A DNA stretch of 64,000 bases, from NCBI RefSeq assembly GCF_017591425.1, contig NW_024466518.1, forward strand, positions 47,116-111,115, read 5' to 3'. Below the pieces are notes generated by a model that ran no database searches, was not told the DNA's origin, and saw only the letters and a list, made by a program, of their open reading frames with translations. The stretch comes from Ochotona curzoniae. Its lineage: Eukaryota > Chordata > Mammalia > Lagomorpha > Ochotonidae. Numbering within the stretch: the stretch's first letter is position 1; the number at the start of each line of letters is the position of its first letter. Of this stretch, positions 1-11,049 are shown piece after piece. Position numbers and translations under genes: made by a program.

Positions 1-2007
1 GTTGAAGAGTAGCGGTGACAGTGGACATCCCTGTCTAGTTCCAGAATTTAGCGGAAAAGCTTCCAATCTTTCCCCATTTAGTATGATGCTGGCATTGGGT
101 TTTTCGTAAATTGCTTCGATTATGTTGTAGAATGTTCCTTCTATGCCTATCTTGCTTAGGGTTTTTAACATGAAGTGGTGTTGGATTTTATCAAATGCCT
201 TCTCTGCATCTATAGAGAGGATCATATGGTTTTTATTTTTCAATTTATTGATGTGGTGTATCACATTTATTGTTTTGCGAATGTTGAACCATCCCTGCAT
301 GCCTGGGATGAATCCCACCTGGTCTGGGTGAATGATCTGCCTGATGTGTTGTTGGATCCTATTGGCTAGTATTTTATTAAGGATCTTTGCATCTATGTTC
401 ATCAAGGATATTGGTCTGTAGTTCTCTTTTTCTGTTGTTTCTCTCTCTGGCTTTGGTATTAAGGTGATATTAGCTTCATAGAAAGAGCTTGGGAGGATTG
501 CCTCTTTTTCTATTGCTTGAAAAAGCTTGTGTAAGATTGGGGTAAGTTCCTCTTGAAATGTTTGGTAGAATTCAGCTGTGAAGCCATCTGGTCCAGGACT
601 TTTCTTGGTTGGGAGGGCTTTAATTACTGATTCAATCTCAGTGCATGTTATTGGGCTGTTTAGATTGTTAATTGCTTCTTGATTCAATTTTGCTGGATTG
701 TATGTGTTCAAGAATCTATCCATCTCCTCTAGGTTTTCTGATTTGTTTGCATATAGTTGCTTGTAATAGGTCCTGATGATTCTTTGTATTTCTGAGGTAT
801 CTGTTGTTATATCTCCTTTCTCATCTCTGATACTATTGATGCATATTTTCTCCCTCCTTTTTTTGATTAGTTGAGCTAGTGGAGAGTCTATTTTGTTGAT
901 TTTCTCAAAGAACCAGCTTTTTGATTGATTGATCTTATGTATAGTTCTCTTGGTCTCTATTTGGTTTATTTCCTCCCGTATTTTGACAATTTCGTTTTTC
1001 CTACTAATCTTGGGACTCCTTTGTTGTTGAGTTTCTAGTTCTTTCAGTTGTAAGGTTAGCTGATTTACTTGGTGCTTTTCTAGTTTCTTGACATAAGCAC
1101 TGATTGAAATGAACTTTTTCCTCAGCACTGCCTTGATTGTGTCCCATAAGTTTTGATAAGTTGTGTCGATGCCTTCATTTGTTTCAAGCAATTTTTTAAT
1201 TTCTCCTCTGATTTCCTCTCTAACCCATTGCTCATTTAGTAACATATTATTCAGTCTCCACATGTTTGTAATTCTTCCTTGGTGTTTCGACTGCTTGGTC
1301 TCAAGCTTCACTCCTTGGTGGTCTGAGAAGATGCATGGTATGATTTCAACTTTTTTAAATTTGCTGAGGCTTGTTTTATGGCCTATAACATGATCAATTC
1401 TGGAGAAAGTTCCATGCACTGATGAAAAAAATGTGTATTCTCTGTCTGTAGGATGAAAGGTTCGATAGATGTCAACTAAATCCATTTGCTCTAGAGTTTG
1501 GGTGAGTTCTATTGTTTCTTTGCTGAGTTTCTGGCTTTTTGATCTGTCCATTTGTGTTAATGGGGTATTCAGGTCTCCCACTATGATCGTATTGGAGTTT
1601 ATTTCTCCCTTTAAGTCCGTTAATATTTGTTTCATGTAGCTAGATGCTTTGGCATTTGGAGCGTAAACATTTAGTATGCTGATCTCTTCTTGCTGAAGGC
1701 ATCCTTTGATCATTATGTGGTATCCTTCTTCATCTCTTTTGACGCTCTTTACGTCAAAGTCCATGTCATCTGATATAAGAATGGCTACACCTGCTCGTCT
1801 TTCCTTACCATTTGCTTGGAATATATTTTTCCATCCTTTCACTTTCAATTTTTTCTGATCTTTGTTAGTGAGATGTGTCTCCTGTAAGCAGCAGATAGTA
1901 GGGTTTTGTTTTTTGATCCAGTCCTCCAATCTATGGCGTTTGACTGATGAATTTAAGCCGTTTACATTCAGCGTTATTATGGATAAGGGGCAGTTTGGTC
2001 CTGTCAT
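1..2007 (-). CDS. L1 ORF2 protein (endonuclease + reverse transcriptase), partial
   Basis: The ATG lies at 2007-2005 and the frame is open for all 669 codons to base 1; no stop codon was found in a manual translation. ORF2p nicks target DNA with an apurinic-like endonuclease and copies L1 RNA from the nick. Endonuclease landmarks are visible in order: LNVNGLNSS (about residue 12), [15 protein letters not shown] and FSDHQGV. Reverse transcriptase landmarks follow: [50 protein letters not shown] and [13 protein letters not shown] at the edge. The catalytic FADD-type motif and the Cys-rich C-terminus lie beyond the window. A usual L1 ORF2p is about 1275 residues, so about half is present. Activity cannot be judged without the rest. 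Confidence 0.93.
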   Translation of the reverse strand, partial: MTGPNCPLSIITLNVNGLNSSVKRHRLEDWIKKQNPTICCLQETHLTNKDQKKLKVKGWKNIFQANGKERRAGVAILISDDMDFDVKSVKRDEEGYHIMIKGCLQQEEISILNVYAPNAKASSYMKQILTDLKGEINSNTIIVGDLNTPLTQMDRSKSQKLSKETIELTQTLEQMDLVDIYRTFHPTDREYTFFSSVHGTFSRIDHVIGHKTSLSKFKKVEIIPCIFSDHQGVKLETKQSKHQGRITNMWRLNNMLLNEQWVREEIRGEIKKLLETNEGIDTTYQNLWDTIKAVLRKKFISISAYVKKLEKHQVNQLTLQLKELETQQQRSPKISRKNEIVKIREEINQIETKRTIHKINQSKSWFFEKINKIDSPLAQLIKKRREKICINSIRDEKGDITTDTSEIQRIIRTYYKQLYANKSENLEEMDRFLNTYNPAKLNQEAINNLNSPITCTEIESVIKALPTKKSPGPDGFTAEFYQTFQEELTPILHKLFQAIEKEAILPSSFYEANITLIPKPERETTEKENYRPISLMNIDAKILNKILANRIQQHIRQIIHPDQVGFIPGMQGWFNIRKTINVIHHINKLKNKNHMILSIDAEKAFDKIQHHFMLKTLSKIGIEGTFYNIIEAIYEKPNASIILNGERLEAFPLNSGTRQGCPLSPLLFN

Positions 2008-2050
2008 TTTGGCAATGTGTTGTTCTATAATTGAGTCGTTTGTTAGCCTT

Positions 2051-2917
2051 TTAGTGGGATGTTCTCCACATTTGCCTTTGTTTCTGGGGGTTGTTATTTC
2101 TTTTTTCTTTCATGGGAACATCCTTGAATATCATTTGTAAGGCAGGTTTAGATGAGGCAAAATCTTGAAATTTTTCTTTGCTGTAGAAGAATTTTATTTC
2201 ATTTTCAAAGACAAAGGAGAGCTTTGCAGGGTAAGTTATTCTGGGCTGAAAATTTTTCTCTTTTAGGATCTGGAATACGTCATTCCATTCTCTTCTGGCC
2301 TGTAGTGTTTCCTCTGAAAGGTCAGCTGTGAGTTTGATTGGAGCTCCCCTATAGGACACTTGATTTTTTTCCCGTGCCCATTTAAGGATTTTTTCTTTTT
2401 GTTCAACTGAAGAGAACTTGATTATCATGTGTCGCGGTGAAGTTCGGTTTTGGTCAACTCTGTTTGGAGTTCTGTATCCCTCCTGTATATAATTTCCCAA
2501 TTCTTTGCTCAGATTAGGGAAGTTTTCCTTTATTATTTCACTGAATACTCCTCTAATGCCGACTTCTCTTTCTGCACCCTCTGGAACTCCCATAACTCTT
2601 ATGTTGGACCTTTTAATCATATCTTTTAATTCTTGGATACTTTTTTTAGCTTGACCTAGCTCTGCTTCCAGCTTTTTGCTTGTTGCTTCATGGTGACAGG
2701 AAATATCTTCTAATTCTGATATTCTTTCTTCTGCTTCATTCATTCTGTTGTTGAGACTCTCCACTGTATTTTTAATTTGCTCTACTGTGTTCTTAATTTC
2801 TGATATATCAGCCTTAATTTGATGTAGTACTGCTATTTCTTCTTTGAACTCTTGTTTGTGCTTCTCATTGTAGACCATCAGCTTTGCAACGAGTTTTCTG
2901 AGTTCTTTGTCCCCCAT
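2051..2917 (-). CDS. L1 ORF1 protein, main frame (RNA-binding coiled-coil protein)
   Basis: A 288-codon frame encodes the body of L1 ORF1p, the trimeric nucleic-acid chaperone that packages L1 RNA in the cytoplasm. Residues about 15-110 form a coiled coil ([18 protein letters not shown], then SELEDI). An RRM-like segment follows ([10 protein letters not shown], residues about 105-150). The C-terminal domain contains [20 protein letters not shown] and [11 protein letters not shown]. The family is usually near 338 residues. The missing N-terminus is encoded just upstream in another frame (3054-2938), and a one-base shift would join them. The methionine at 2917 is probably internal: upstream in-frame codons read SELTEEDIEK, as in the older L1 at 63633. 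Confidence 0.93.
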   Translation of the reverse strand: MGDKELRKLVAKLMVYNEKHKQEFKEEIAVLHQIKADISEIKNTVEQIKNTVESLNNRMNEAEERISELEDISCHHEATSKKLEAELGQAKKSIQELKDMIKRSNIRVMGVPEGAEREVGIRGVFSEIIKENFPNLSKELGNYIQEGYRTPNRVDQNRTSPRHMIIKFSSVEQKEKILKWAREKNQVSYRGAPIKLTADLSEETLQARREWNDVFQILKEKNFQPRITYPAKLSFVFENEIKFFYSKEKFQDFASSKPALQMIFKDVPMKEKRNNNPQKQRQMWRTSH

Positions 2918-2937
2918 TTTCTCAATGTCTTCCTCAG

Positions 2938-3054
2938 TTAACTCTGAGAGTGGGCGGAGCTTTTGCTCTTAGGTGGAGAGTCTTCAGTAACATTCACAGT
3001 ACTTTTGTCTTGTCTTTTACCTTTTGTAGTTGCCGCTCTGTTTGACGAAATCAT
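2938..3054 (-). pseudogene. Frameshifted N-terminus of L1 ORF1
   Basis: An ATG at 3054 opens a 38-codon frame ending at TAA 2940-2938. It is rich in Lys, Ser and Thr (for example KGKRQDKSTVNVTEDSPPK). It aligns by position and style with the N-terminus of the older L1 ORF1 at 63633, where the equivalent segment runs straight into [12 protein letters not shown] in a single frame. Here SELTEEDIEK lies one frame away, so a single-base deletion (or two-base insertion) near 2940 has split ORF1. A stop TAA just upstream of 3054 makes this the first possible start. Confidence 0.75.
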
Positions 3055-4105
3055 CTCTATGGTATATTACCTACAGGTCTATAAGTTGATTTTTATGTTC
3101 AATCAGTGCCCCGGATTTGGGAAACACAGCTGTCCTGACAATTACTTTGTCTGTGGTACTGATTTTGTAGGCAGCACTGAGCTTGTCGCCCGCTGCTGGC
3201 CGATAAGTCAGAGTACTGCCTGGGGGTATTTTGGGTGGAGGTGGCGGCGTGCCTTGTATGGGCTGTTTCCTCTGCGGCTGTGCAGTGCTCTAAGATGGTG
3301 GTATTTTTGTCCCCAGGTCAGTACTTGGGTGACTCAGCTGTTCTCCCTTCAGTGTAAAACTGTCTGGTCCCGTGACACTGTTATCTGAGAGCTGCCGAAT
3401 TAGCACATGAGCAGATTACCACTCCTCCTCTTGCAGCTTATCAGTGTTTGGAGCACTTGCCACAGTGTCCAAGATGGCGCCCGTAGGGGCACCAGCAAAG
3501 GTCGGGAGGTGGGTGGGCTGTCCGCCGTCAGCTCCAGGGACCACACCAACCCTGCAGGGAGCGAAGCTGGCGTTTCCCTCCCCACGTAGATCAGTCCCGG
3601 GTAAACAGCCAGAAAGGAGCCGCTGTGCGGCTCTGTCAACTCCTCGTTCTGTCTCTCCGCACAAGATGGCGCCCTGAGTCCCCTGCTCCCTCCGCCTATT
3701 GCTGGTTCCAGTCACTCAGCTTGATTGTCAGCGCCCAGACTATATTAACTTTCCTATTCCCCACGCGGACCCAGGCTCTCACCTGGCGGTCACAAGAGCT
3801 GTGCGGAGGCCGCTGCTGGATGTTTGGCTGGCGCTGGAAACGGATCGCTAGAGCCTGGATCACTGGGATCTGAGTTGCTACTCGCCAACTGCTGGTGGGT
3901 TCTTCGGTCCACTACAACACTGCTGTCTCGTTTCCGCAGCTTCCCTGTGTCCAGGAGAGTTCCAGGTGCCCCCTGCTCACTGCCTGAGCCCTATTTTTTC
4001 CCTGAAATCTACTTATTGTACCTCTCCTTGCCTAAAGACTCTCCATTCCACCAAACACGTCTGCACTCTACGCCGCCATCTTACTATATTTTCAAACTTC
4101 TACAA
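3055..4105 (-). promoter_or_regulatory. L1 5'UTR / internal promoter
   Basis: This GC-rich, CpG-bearing stretch of about 1 kb precedes ORF1. On the L1 sense strand an AAGATGGCGGCG motif at 4082-4071 resembles the YY1 site that positions transcription starts in human L1. Three more motifs of the same type lie on the opposite strand at 3292-3300, 3471-3479 and 3663-3671. No long frame here looks coding; the short open frames between 3400 and 4300 are compositional. Confidence 0.75.
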
Positions 4106-5690
4106 GCATCTGAACTTGGCTACTTTGACTTTTGAAAGAGGAAGTTGCACTTGGCATTTTAACAGATTACATTTTACATTGCATGCAGAGCAAGTACTGA
4201 GGCAAGGAGAAATTTTCTTCTTCCCCCCCGTCAAGTCTAATTTTCATTTTTATTACCTGTATCAATTTTTTGTATTCACCACTGCTTTTAATCTTTCCTG
4301 TTAATTTGAGGTTCCAGAGGTCTGCAAATCCATGATATAGGCATCCTCTCCTACCCAGCACACAATATCTTCCAGTCTATGTGTTCTCCTGGCTCTGCAA
4401 TCCAACTGTAGCACACAAGCCTTGATCTCAATTCCAAACTCAGCCGCCAGGTTTTTATCATGGATATGCCAAAAATCCACTGAGGATTCCATCATGCAGC
4501 CTATTCCAGGAGATGCAGAAATGTTTTCAGAGGGAGCATCAGAGCACTCTCAAAACTTTGCAGGGACCATCAAATATAGGACATAAAGCAGAAGAGTAAC
4601 CCAGGTGAATGAGAGAACACTAGACTTGAAATTCAGCACTGAAAGTAGCCACCACATGACCGAGCTGACCCGACCACTGTCTAAGCCTCCAATGTGTCAC
4701 ATCACCCACCATCTCTCCAGCTTTAAAGCCAGCCCATCAGGTCTTCCTTAAATTCCATGGCACCTGGTGGACTCCAGTTTCATGACAGCTCGTTGTACTG
4801 AGAAGACTTCTTGCTCAGGTAGCCTGTTGTCCAGTTGACTGAGACATTAGCCCATGCTCCCACATTGTGTCTCCCAGGACTTTCATTTCCCTTTCTCTTA
4901 GTGTGATAGATTGTGTGACAGCATCCAATGAAAGAAAAATTCGGAGCATGGGGCTTCCCATGCAGTTCCCAGGTTAGCAATGTAGATTTGCTACCAGTAA
5001 GTTATTTTTCCAAATTCTTTGCGCCTATGGTTTTTTTTTTTTCCTTCTGTGAATGCTATCACAATTACTAAGGCAGGATTGACTATATACCAAATACTTG
5101 CTGTCTGCATTGAAATACAGCAAAAATTATACTACTCATAAAGTCTTGGGTCATAGGTTCCTCAGACATCCCTTGCCATTTCGTGTCTCTCCTCCCACCC
5201 ATTCCTTCACTAATCACACAGATACTGCTTGTACTACATCACAAATGAAGGAGCACAGCCAGTGAAAATACGTAAACACTGATGCCAGGCCATTCCATAT
5301 CTGGGAAAATCTTATGAACATGTGAAAAGTGGCTTTAGCCCTGAGAGATTTCTGGGTAGTTAGACTCTGAAACATGTTTTTCTATGACTTCATGGTTCAG
5401 TTGATTAAGGTGTTTCCTGCCTTGTTGGTATCCAAAATGGAGACTGGTCCTTAGCCTTGCCTACTTCAGTTCTGATTTTAGTTAAGAGGAAGGGCAGAGT
5501 CTGGGACTGCACTGAGGCTTGTGGAAGCCCATGGCAGGGGCAGTGTGATATTTTCCTGAACTGCTATGAGAACTAAGAACACTTAACTCCACTCAGGGAA
5601 CATGGATTTGACACTGGGTTGGTGGAAATGAGGTGGGCACCAGAGTCATTCAGGTAGTCCAATTGGGGCAGGTTTTTTCTTCACAAAGAA
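4106..5690. other. Single-copy DNA, no gene seen
   Basis: Mixed-composition DNA with frequent stops in all frames and no recognisable repeat apart from a short T-run at about 5031-5042. I see no exon-like frame, promoter or RNA gene. Confidence 0.6.
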
Positions 5691-5694
5691 CTTT

Positions 5695-5905
5695 TAAAGA
5701 TTTAATTATTTGTTAAGGATTGTTGGAAGGAGAGAGAATAATAGAGGGAGAAAGAGGAATAAGCTTCCAACTGTTGATTCATTATCCAAATGGCCGTGAT
5801 GTTTGGGGTGGGCCATCAGGCAAGAAGCAAGGTGCTTCTTCCAGGTATTTCACAGGTGCCCATTTGGAAAGTCAGTCTTCAGGAAGAAGTTTTACCCACT
5901 TATGT
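5695..5905 (-). mobile_element. Old CSINE, antisense fragment
   Basis: The A-tail side (AAAGATTTAATTATTTGT on plus) is followed by the degraded SINE body, with GGAGAGAGAATAATAGAGGG and then GTTGATTCATTATCCAAATG matching the usual GATGATTCACTCCCCAAGTG. The element is heavily mutated and 5'-truncated. Confidence 0.6.
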
Positions 5906-7353
5906 TGCTTCCAGAAGAATGCTTATTCAGTAGTGATTCTATTTTTCTTTCACTTCCCTAAAGCCTTTAAATGACAAATCTATGAAGTGCACATCACACA
6001 ACCAAAGGTACTTTGTTTTCAGTTAAGTGGTTTGAATGGGTGCAGCTTCTGTGTGTAGGCTTGCTTTCTGTAGCTTAATCAGTATTACTGGGTAGGTGAT
6101 AACTAACCTGCTTGGTCCACTCCTAAACTAGCATGACTATCACTACTGACTTCATTAACACTATAAACACATTTGTACAACTGGGATTTTAAAACACAGT
6201 TTTCCAGATTGGACCCATGAGTATTCAAGGTGTAGATAAGCATATTGGGGTGTTACAGACAAAATGATTAACAAAGTATTCTTAGCCCAGGTTTTGGTTT
6301 TAAGTATGTTATTTCCAGCTGCATAATCACAGCAAAGTATACACGGTGGACATAGGGTCAGTCATTTTCTGACTCAAGATGTCCTTCTGCCACAGAGAAC
6401 ACTGTTGTTGATCATCCGGATAAGAGATATTGGAAAGTGATGGAATGGAAATGGGCATGAGAGTGCTGTGTGGGCTTATCCTAATGATATCACAGTGTTG
6501 TAAAACCCTCCAGTTCAGGCACAAAATGGTAAAGGTCTCCCTACAGAGTGGGACTTCAATGGAAGTGATTTCTCTATGGTTGGTATAGAAGTTCATAAAA
6601 ATCACATATATGTACATGCTCATAGATATTTGTGGAGTGCAATGCGAATAAACTTTTTGAGCTAATGAGGTATCTGAGAACACAACTGGAGATCCCTCAG
6701 CTCCTGGTTTGTTTGACAAATCTCCTCAGACCCAGACACAACATCCAAGATTTTTTCATAAATGGTGAGAGGGAAGTTAGTTGAGCCACACTGGGGAGCT
6801 CTCTGGGTCAGCAATAGCACAAACTTGCAGGCAGGGTTCTAATATGGGAGGAAGCACAATATGTGATGAGAGCATTTTAACTCTTCAACTCAACCAAATG
6901 CCCCCACACAAGGTACTGTATTTTAATATATGATGCATCTATGCAGCCTTTCGTTTCACCTGTAATAAAATGTAGTGAATAGCACAAAATGTGTAAAAAG
7001 ATTTGAAATTGAAAGAAGATAAAATTGGACACAGGATGGCATGTTTGGGATAATTTTATTGACAGTGAATATCATAAAATCAGATTTTCATATTCATATA
7101 GAATAGATTAAAAGTCACGACAGTGTTTGGCAAATGTTCAGCATAATGGCTTCCTGTGAAACACCTCCTCAGTCAAGAGCTCTGGTTTCAGGGCTGGGCC
7201 CTGTGTGGCAAGTGTAGAAGCCAAACAACAGCCAGAGTGCTCAAAACTCAGTCACTGAACTATCTCAATGCAGAAATACTTCATAGTTTCCTGAATATTT
7301 TACTCTCACTTGTACCCTTGCATGTCAACTGAATTATCAAATTATCATCATTT
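5906..7353. other. Single-copy AT-rich DNA, no gene seen
   Basis: No convincing frame or named repeat was found. The 130-codon minus frame at 6719-6327 has no family resemblance, so I do not call it. Confidence 0.55.
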
Positions 7354-7367
7354 AAAAGTAATGTCTG

Positions 7368-7691
7368 GGGCCCGGTGCAGTGGCACAAGTGGTTAAAGGT
7401 CCTCGCCTTGCATGCCCAGGATCCCATATGGGTGCCGGTTCTATCCTGGCAGCCCCGCTTCCCTTCCAGCTCCCTGCCTGTGGCCCGGGAAAGCAGTCAA
7501 TGATGGCCCAAAGCTTTGGGACCCTGCACCCATGTGGGAGATCCGGAAGAGTCTCCTGGCTTCGGATCGCCATAGCATCAGCCATTGCGCTCACTTGGGG
7601 AGTGAATCATCGGATGGAAGATCTTCCTCTCTGTCTCTCCTCTCTGTATATCCGCCTTTCCAATAAAAATTAATAAAAATAAATCTTAAAA
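7368..7691 (+). mobile_element. Young CSINE with target-site duplication
   Basis: A full-length tRNA-derived SINE begins GGGCCCGGTGCAGTGGC, has a B-box-like GGTTCTATCC, and ends CCGCCTTTCCAATAAAAATT plus an A-rich tail. The 14-bp direct repeat AAAAGTAATGTCTG flanks it at 7354-7367 and 7692-7705, typical of L1-mediated insertion. RNA polymerase III would transcribe it; it encodes no protein. Confidence 0.95.
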
Positions 7692-7701
7692 AAAAGTAAT
7701 G

Positions 7702-7740
7702 TCTGACTTTCCAATAACTAAATAAATCTTTTTTAAAAAG
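7702..7740 (+). mobile_element. CSINE 3'-tail fragment
   Basis: TCTGACTTTCCAATAACTAA followed by ATAAATC and an A-run is the terminal 35-40 bp of a CSINE without its body. It abuts the right target-site duplication of the element at 7368, so the younger SINE seems to have inserted next to or into it. Confidence 0.7.
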
Positions 7741-9039
7741 GTAATTTCTAGCCAATAAAATTCTAAAAGAAATCACACTTATATGGGAAAAATTCAAATT
7801 ATAATACATATGTCTTCTCAGAATATTCTGAGGCTGGAAGGACACTCTTATTCAGCACCTGAAGACATTCTGTGACAACAGGAATAGCCTGCTCCCGGCC
7901 TCTTTCCCTTGCCTAGACACATCACCAGGCCCTAGTCACCTGAGAGTGTTGCTTGACTTTTCCCTGCCTTTTGGTGTCTCACTCGCAGTCACTCTCTTCA
8001 GAGATAGACATTTTAAGATCCTTATATAGAAGAGTCAGTGTAAATTGAAGACATTTACTCTCTCTTCTCTGGGCTGGGGGTGTTTTGAGGAGGAGTCAGA
8101 ATGTCAGTAACCTGGGATAATGGCACAACCATGAGTTTGGGAATCCACTATGTAATATACAATCTTCTGAAGACCATTCTGAGGGAGGATTAGCTTGGGA
8201 CATAACTCTGCGGTGGGGCATGAAAGGTGGCACAGGACTGGAGAGTATTTAGGTGAGGTCTGTTTCTTGGTGCCTACAGGTCAGTCTTGAACTTTTTGGT
8301 TGGACGCCCCTGGGTTTGAAATGTTCCTCCATGTCCTGTTACAGTTGTTAGTGTATGTGTAGTCAGGAGTGTCCCTCAGAGGTCTGAGTGTTCTTCTGTG
8401 GAATTTGGAAGGGGCTGTCCTGCTCTGTTAGCTGCATTCTGTCAGGTGTGGTTGAAATTTTTACTTATTTCTATTCTGTATGGCTGCTACTGAGTTTGGA
8501 ATCTATAATCCTTTTCAATTATTCAGAATGTTAACCTGGTTGAGGTTGCATGTCAGTGAATCTCACCTGTCAATGCGAGCTGCAAGTTTGGCTTAGGTCA
8601 TGTGCTGTGAAGTCTCCTGAGGATCTTATAAGGCTGAACCATCAGATCTGTAATCTGATTCACAATGGGGCTATAGTCCAATACCAATAAGTTAAGTCTA
8701 GGATGGATTTTGAAAGTGTTGGTGGCAGCTGATACATAAACTTCATTATAATTGTCTGGCATCAGACTCTTGAGGTTTATGTATCAGCTGACACCATTAC
8801 TATTGAGATTCAGAGATTTCATGCATCATGACTTCTCACAGCAAGTTTCTTGTCACTGAATTAGTTACTCCACTAGATTCCAGCCAGTGCCTGAAGTGTT
8901 TCAACTGAGACAGTTCCCAAAAGGGACTCACATTTGGCAAGATGACACAAGAGAATCTCCATTTCAGATAGGACTCATGCTTCACAGGTGGATTTTTAAG
9001 ATTGCAATGACCATATGCATCAATTATCTGTGACAATTA
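7741..9039. other. Single-copy DNA with a hairpin
   Basis: No gene or named repeat was recognised. The notable object is the inverted repeat at 8721-8795, listed separately. The block ends sharply at 9040, where the tandem duplication starts. Confidence 0.55.
8721..8795. repeat. Inverted repeat (hairpin)
   Basis: The left arm 8721-8742 (GGTGGCAGCTGATACATAAA...) and right arm 8774-8795 are reverse complements at about 20 of 22 positions, around a 31-base loop. Weaker pairing continues outward for several bases. The size and shape resemble a small RNA precursor or the core of a palindromic element, but no family is recognised. Confidence 0.7.
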
Positions 9040-10197
9040 TCCCGGCACACCCACACCCCACCGGTGCCTGAGTCAGCCCTCCTGACTCAGGGAACATCGC
9101 ACACTTCCGGAAGTTCACCTTGTCCTTCTGCCCTGACCTCCATCCCATCGCTTCCCTCCCTCAGTTTCTCCACCATTTCCCCCTGCCCCTCCCCCTCCTT
9201 CCCCAGCATTCTGGCAGACTCAGCCCTCCTCAGTGAGGGAATGCTCAGTCCCTTGGAAGTGTCCGGGGCCTCTTCCCCTCTTGGCTGCACTTACCCTCCA
9301 GCCACCGCCGAGACCCCTCTTGTGTCCGCCTGCCCCTCCCCGGACCTCCCCACCTGCCTGCAGCCCTTACCCCAGCAGATGCTGCCAGCAGCTGCAGGCT
9401 CGGGCCACGCCCTTCCACGTCCTGTGCCTGCCCCCATGGCCGTCAGGGATGCTCCAGTGTCCCTCAGCTACCCAGTCGGCACCCCCACGGGGGCCGTGCC
9501 CTCTGCCCTGAGGCCACCGGCTGCTCCTTCCCTCCCATGGCCAGCCCCCATTGCCCTCCTGCCAGGCCAAGCAGCTGCGCCCCTGCACACCTCACCATGG
9601 ACTTGCTTTCCCACGTCTGCCACCTCTTTCCCCAGAGTCCGGGCAGATTGGGCCACGGCCATGCCTCACCTATCCTGTCCGAGACTTGTGGCCCGTGCCT
9701 TTTGGCCAGAGCCAGCCGCCCACAGCCACGCAGCCTCTCACTCCTTCCACACCAGGCCTCATGATGGCCCTGTGCCCGTGCCCTGCGGAGCCTCGGCTCC
9801 ACCACACGCCCCTGTGCTCAGGTCATCCTCTTCTGCCTGTCCACGGGCCCTGCAGGGTCTGCCCTTTCACCCTGTGCCCACTTCCTTTCTGGCTGCCCAG
9901 CTCCCCTGCACCCCGTGGCGGCGGCCTCTCAGCGTGCGGCCTCACCCTCACCCTCACCCTCACACTCACGCCTGCCCTTCTGCTTGCTACTGTCACTGCC
10001 TGGCTCGCACAAGAGGAGACTCTCACAGGCATCTTCATGGCCCTGGCTTGAGGGGCCCTGGGCCCACCAGGCTCACCTCCCCGCCTGCCAACAACGTGGC
10101 TGCCAGGCCCCCAGCTGCCCTCATGCCTGCCGGCTACCCTGCCAGGGCCAGGCTTGGCCTTGCCCCTTGGCCTGGTGCTGACATGGGCTGCAGATAG
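9040..10197 (+). pseudogene. 3' half of Pro/Ser-rich gene, copy 1 (5' half missing)
   Basis: The frame from about 9064 to TAG at 10197 encodes the same Pro/Ser/Ala-rich polypeptide as the second half of the intact copy. It has neither the ATG, the exon 1 nor the promoter, because the duplication boundary at 9040 removes them, and its apparent start is a GTG within the repeat region. I count five single-base differences from the intact copy over about 1.1 kb. Four are synonymous, and there is one Gln-to-Pro change plus an in-frame His/Pro repeat length change. It is probably not expressed as such unless an upstream promoter reads into it. Confidence 0.7.
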
Positions 10198-11049
10198 GGA
10201 CTCGGCTGGCGTGGGTGCTGGCAGTGCCAGCTCTCTTCTCCGCCACACCACACTCATCCTCTTCCCCCAAATCATCGGGTCTCTTCCATTCACACAATGG
10301 CTCTTGCCTTGCTCATCCGGGTCCAGGTCTGTCAGGGGACAGACAAACATGTTCCACTGCTGTGCACAAACCGTACACTCATTCAGCCACATCAAGAGCT
10401 GAGTGCAGATGCCATGCGGTGTTGGGAAAGCACCCAGAGGCACTTCTAGCTGCTTGAAGTGTGTTGGCCTCTGGCCCTCACTCATCCAGACAGCATGCTG
10501 CCGGGTGATCACCAGACAACCAGATCTCCAGACCTTTGCACTCCAGCACACTTGTCTCAGGGAAGCCTGGGAGTCTCCGAACTTAACAATGGGCACCACT
10601 TGGCAGCTGGGCAGGACCACGGAGAGACTGCCGACAGCCTCACCTCATCAGCTGCTGCAGCAGCGATGGCATGGGAACTGTATCCTTGCACATTTCCGGG
10701 GGGGCATGCCAAAGGCAATGGGAGCCGAGAAACGTTGGGATACTGCTCTTGTTGGAATGTCTCTCAAGGATGTCAGGAAGGCTCGCAAGAGGCCGTGGAA
10801 ACACCGTGGCTTCATCTCCTGACACCATAGCGATGCCAAGATGGCCATCCACTGACCTTTGCAAACCTTGGAAACAATCACAGAACAGACCTTCCTTTTG
10901 TACAAATCCGTATTTCAAACTCATCCCCTTGGGTGCTGGGCAAAGAGCCTCGGGCCAGCCCCGGACGCAGCCTCTTGGTTAGAGGGCCTTCAAGTACAGG
11001 GCTGATGGGATCACACCGGTGAAAGCAGAAGGTGACCTGTGGTCGGTTT
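10198..11049. other. Spacer downstream of copy 1 (also 15059-15910)
   Basis: This is GC-rich at first, then average. It would be 3'UTR or flank of the Pro/Ser-rich frame. Open frames of 80-139 codons occur on both strands and are preserved between the two units, but near-identical recent copies would show that regardless, and none resembles a known family. I saw no clear AATAAA signal here. Confidence 0.5.

Larger units (their letters stand above)
1..4105 (-). mobile_element. Young LINE-1 (L1), 5' part, 3' end beyond window
   Basis: Read on the minus strand, this is a LINE-1 with a 5'UTR (about 4105-3055), ORF1 (3054-2051), a 43-bp spacer and ORF2 from 2007 running off the window. The 5' end is placed near 4082-4105, where a YY1-type AAGATGGCGGCG motif lies, as at the start of many mammalian L1 promoters. 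The reading frames are far better preserved than in the other L1 pieces in this window, so the insertion looks recent. The 3'UTR, poly(A) tail and the left target-site duplication are outside the window, so its exact right boundary cannot be confirmed. Confidence 0.95.

Noticed and set aside
9940..9975. CTCACCCTCACC run as an interstitial telomere-like array
   Set aside because: Only about four imperfect units, inside the Pro/Ser-rich frame, and differing between units; a small in-frame microsatellite explains it.
9823..10620. 265-codon minus-strand frame, with a 263-codon twin at 15481-14690
   Set aside because: It is antisense to the Pro/Ser-rich frame in GC-rich DNA and preserved only because the units are nearly identical. 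No family features are seen.
10403..10822. 139- and 123-codon plus frames downstream of the stop, repeated at 15264-15691
   Set aside because: Overlapping frames of similar length, no domain and no splice evidence; more likely 3'UTR or flank.
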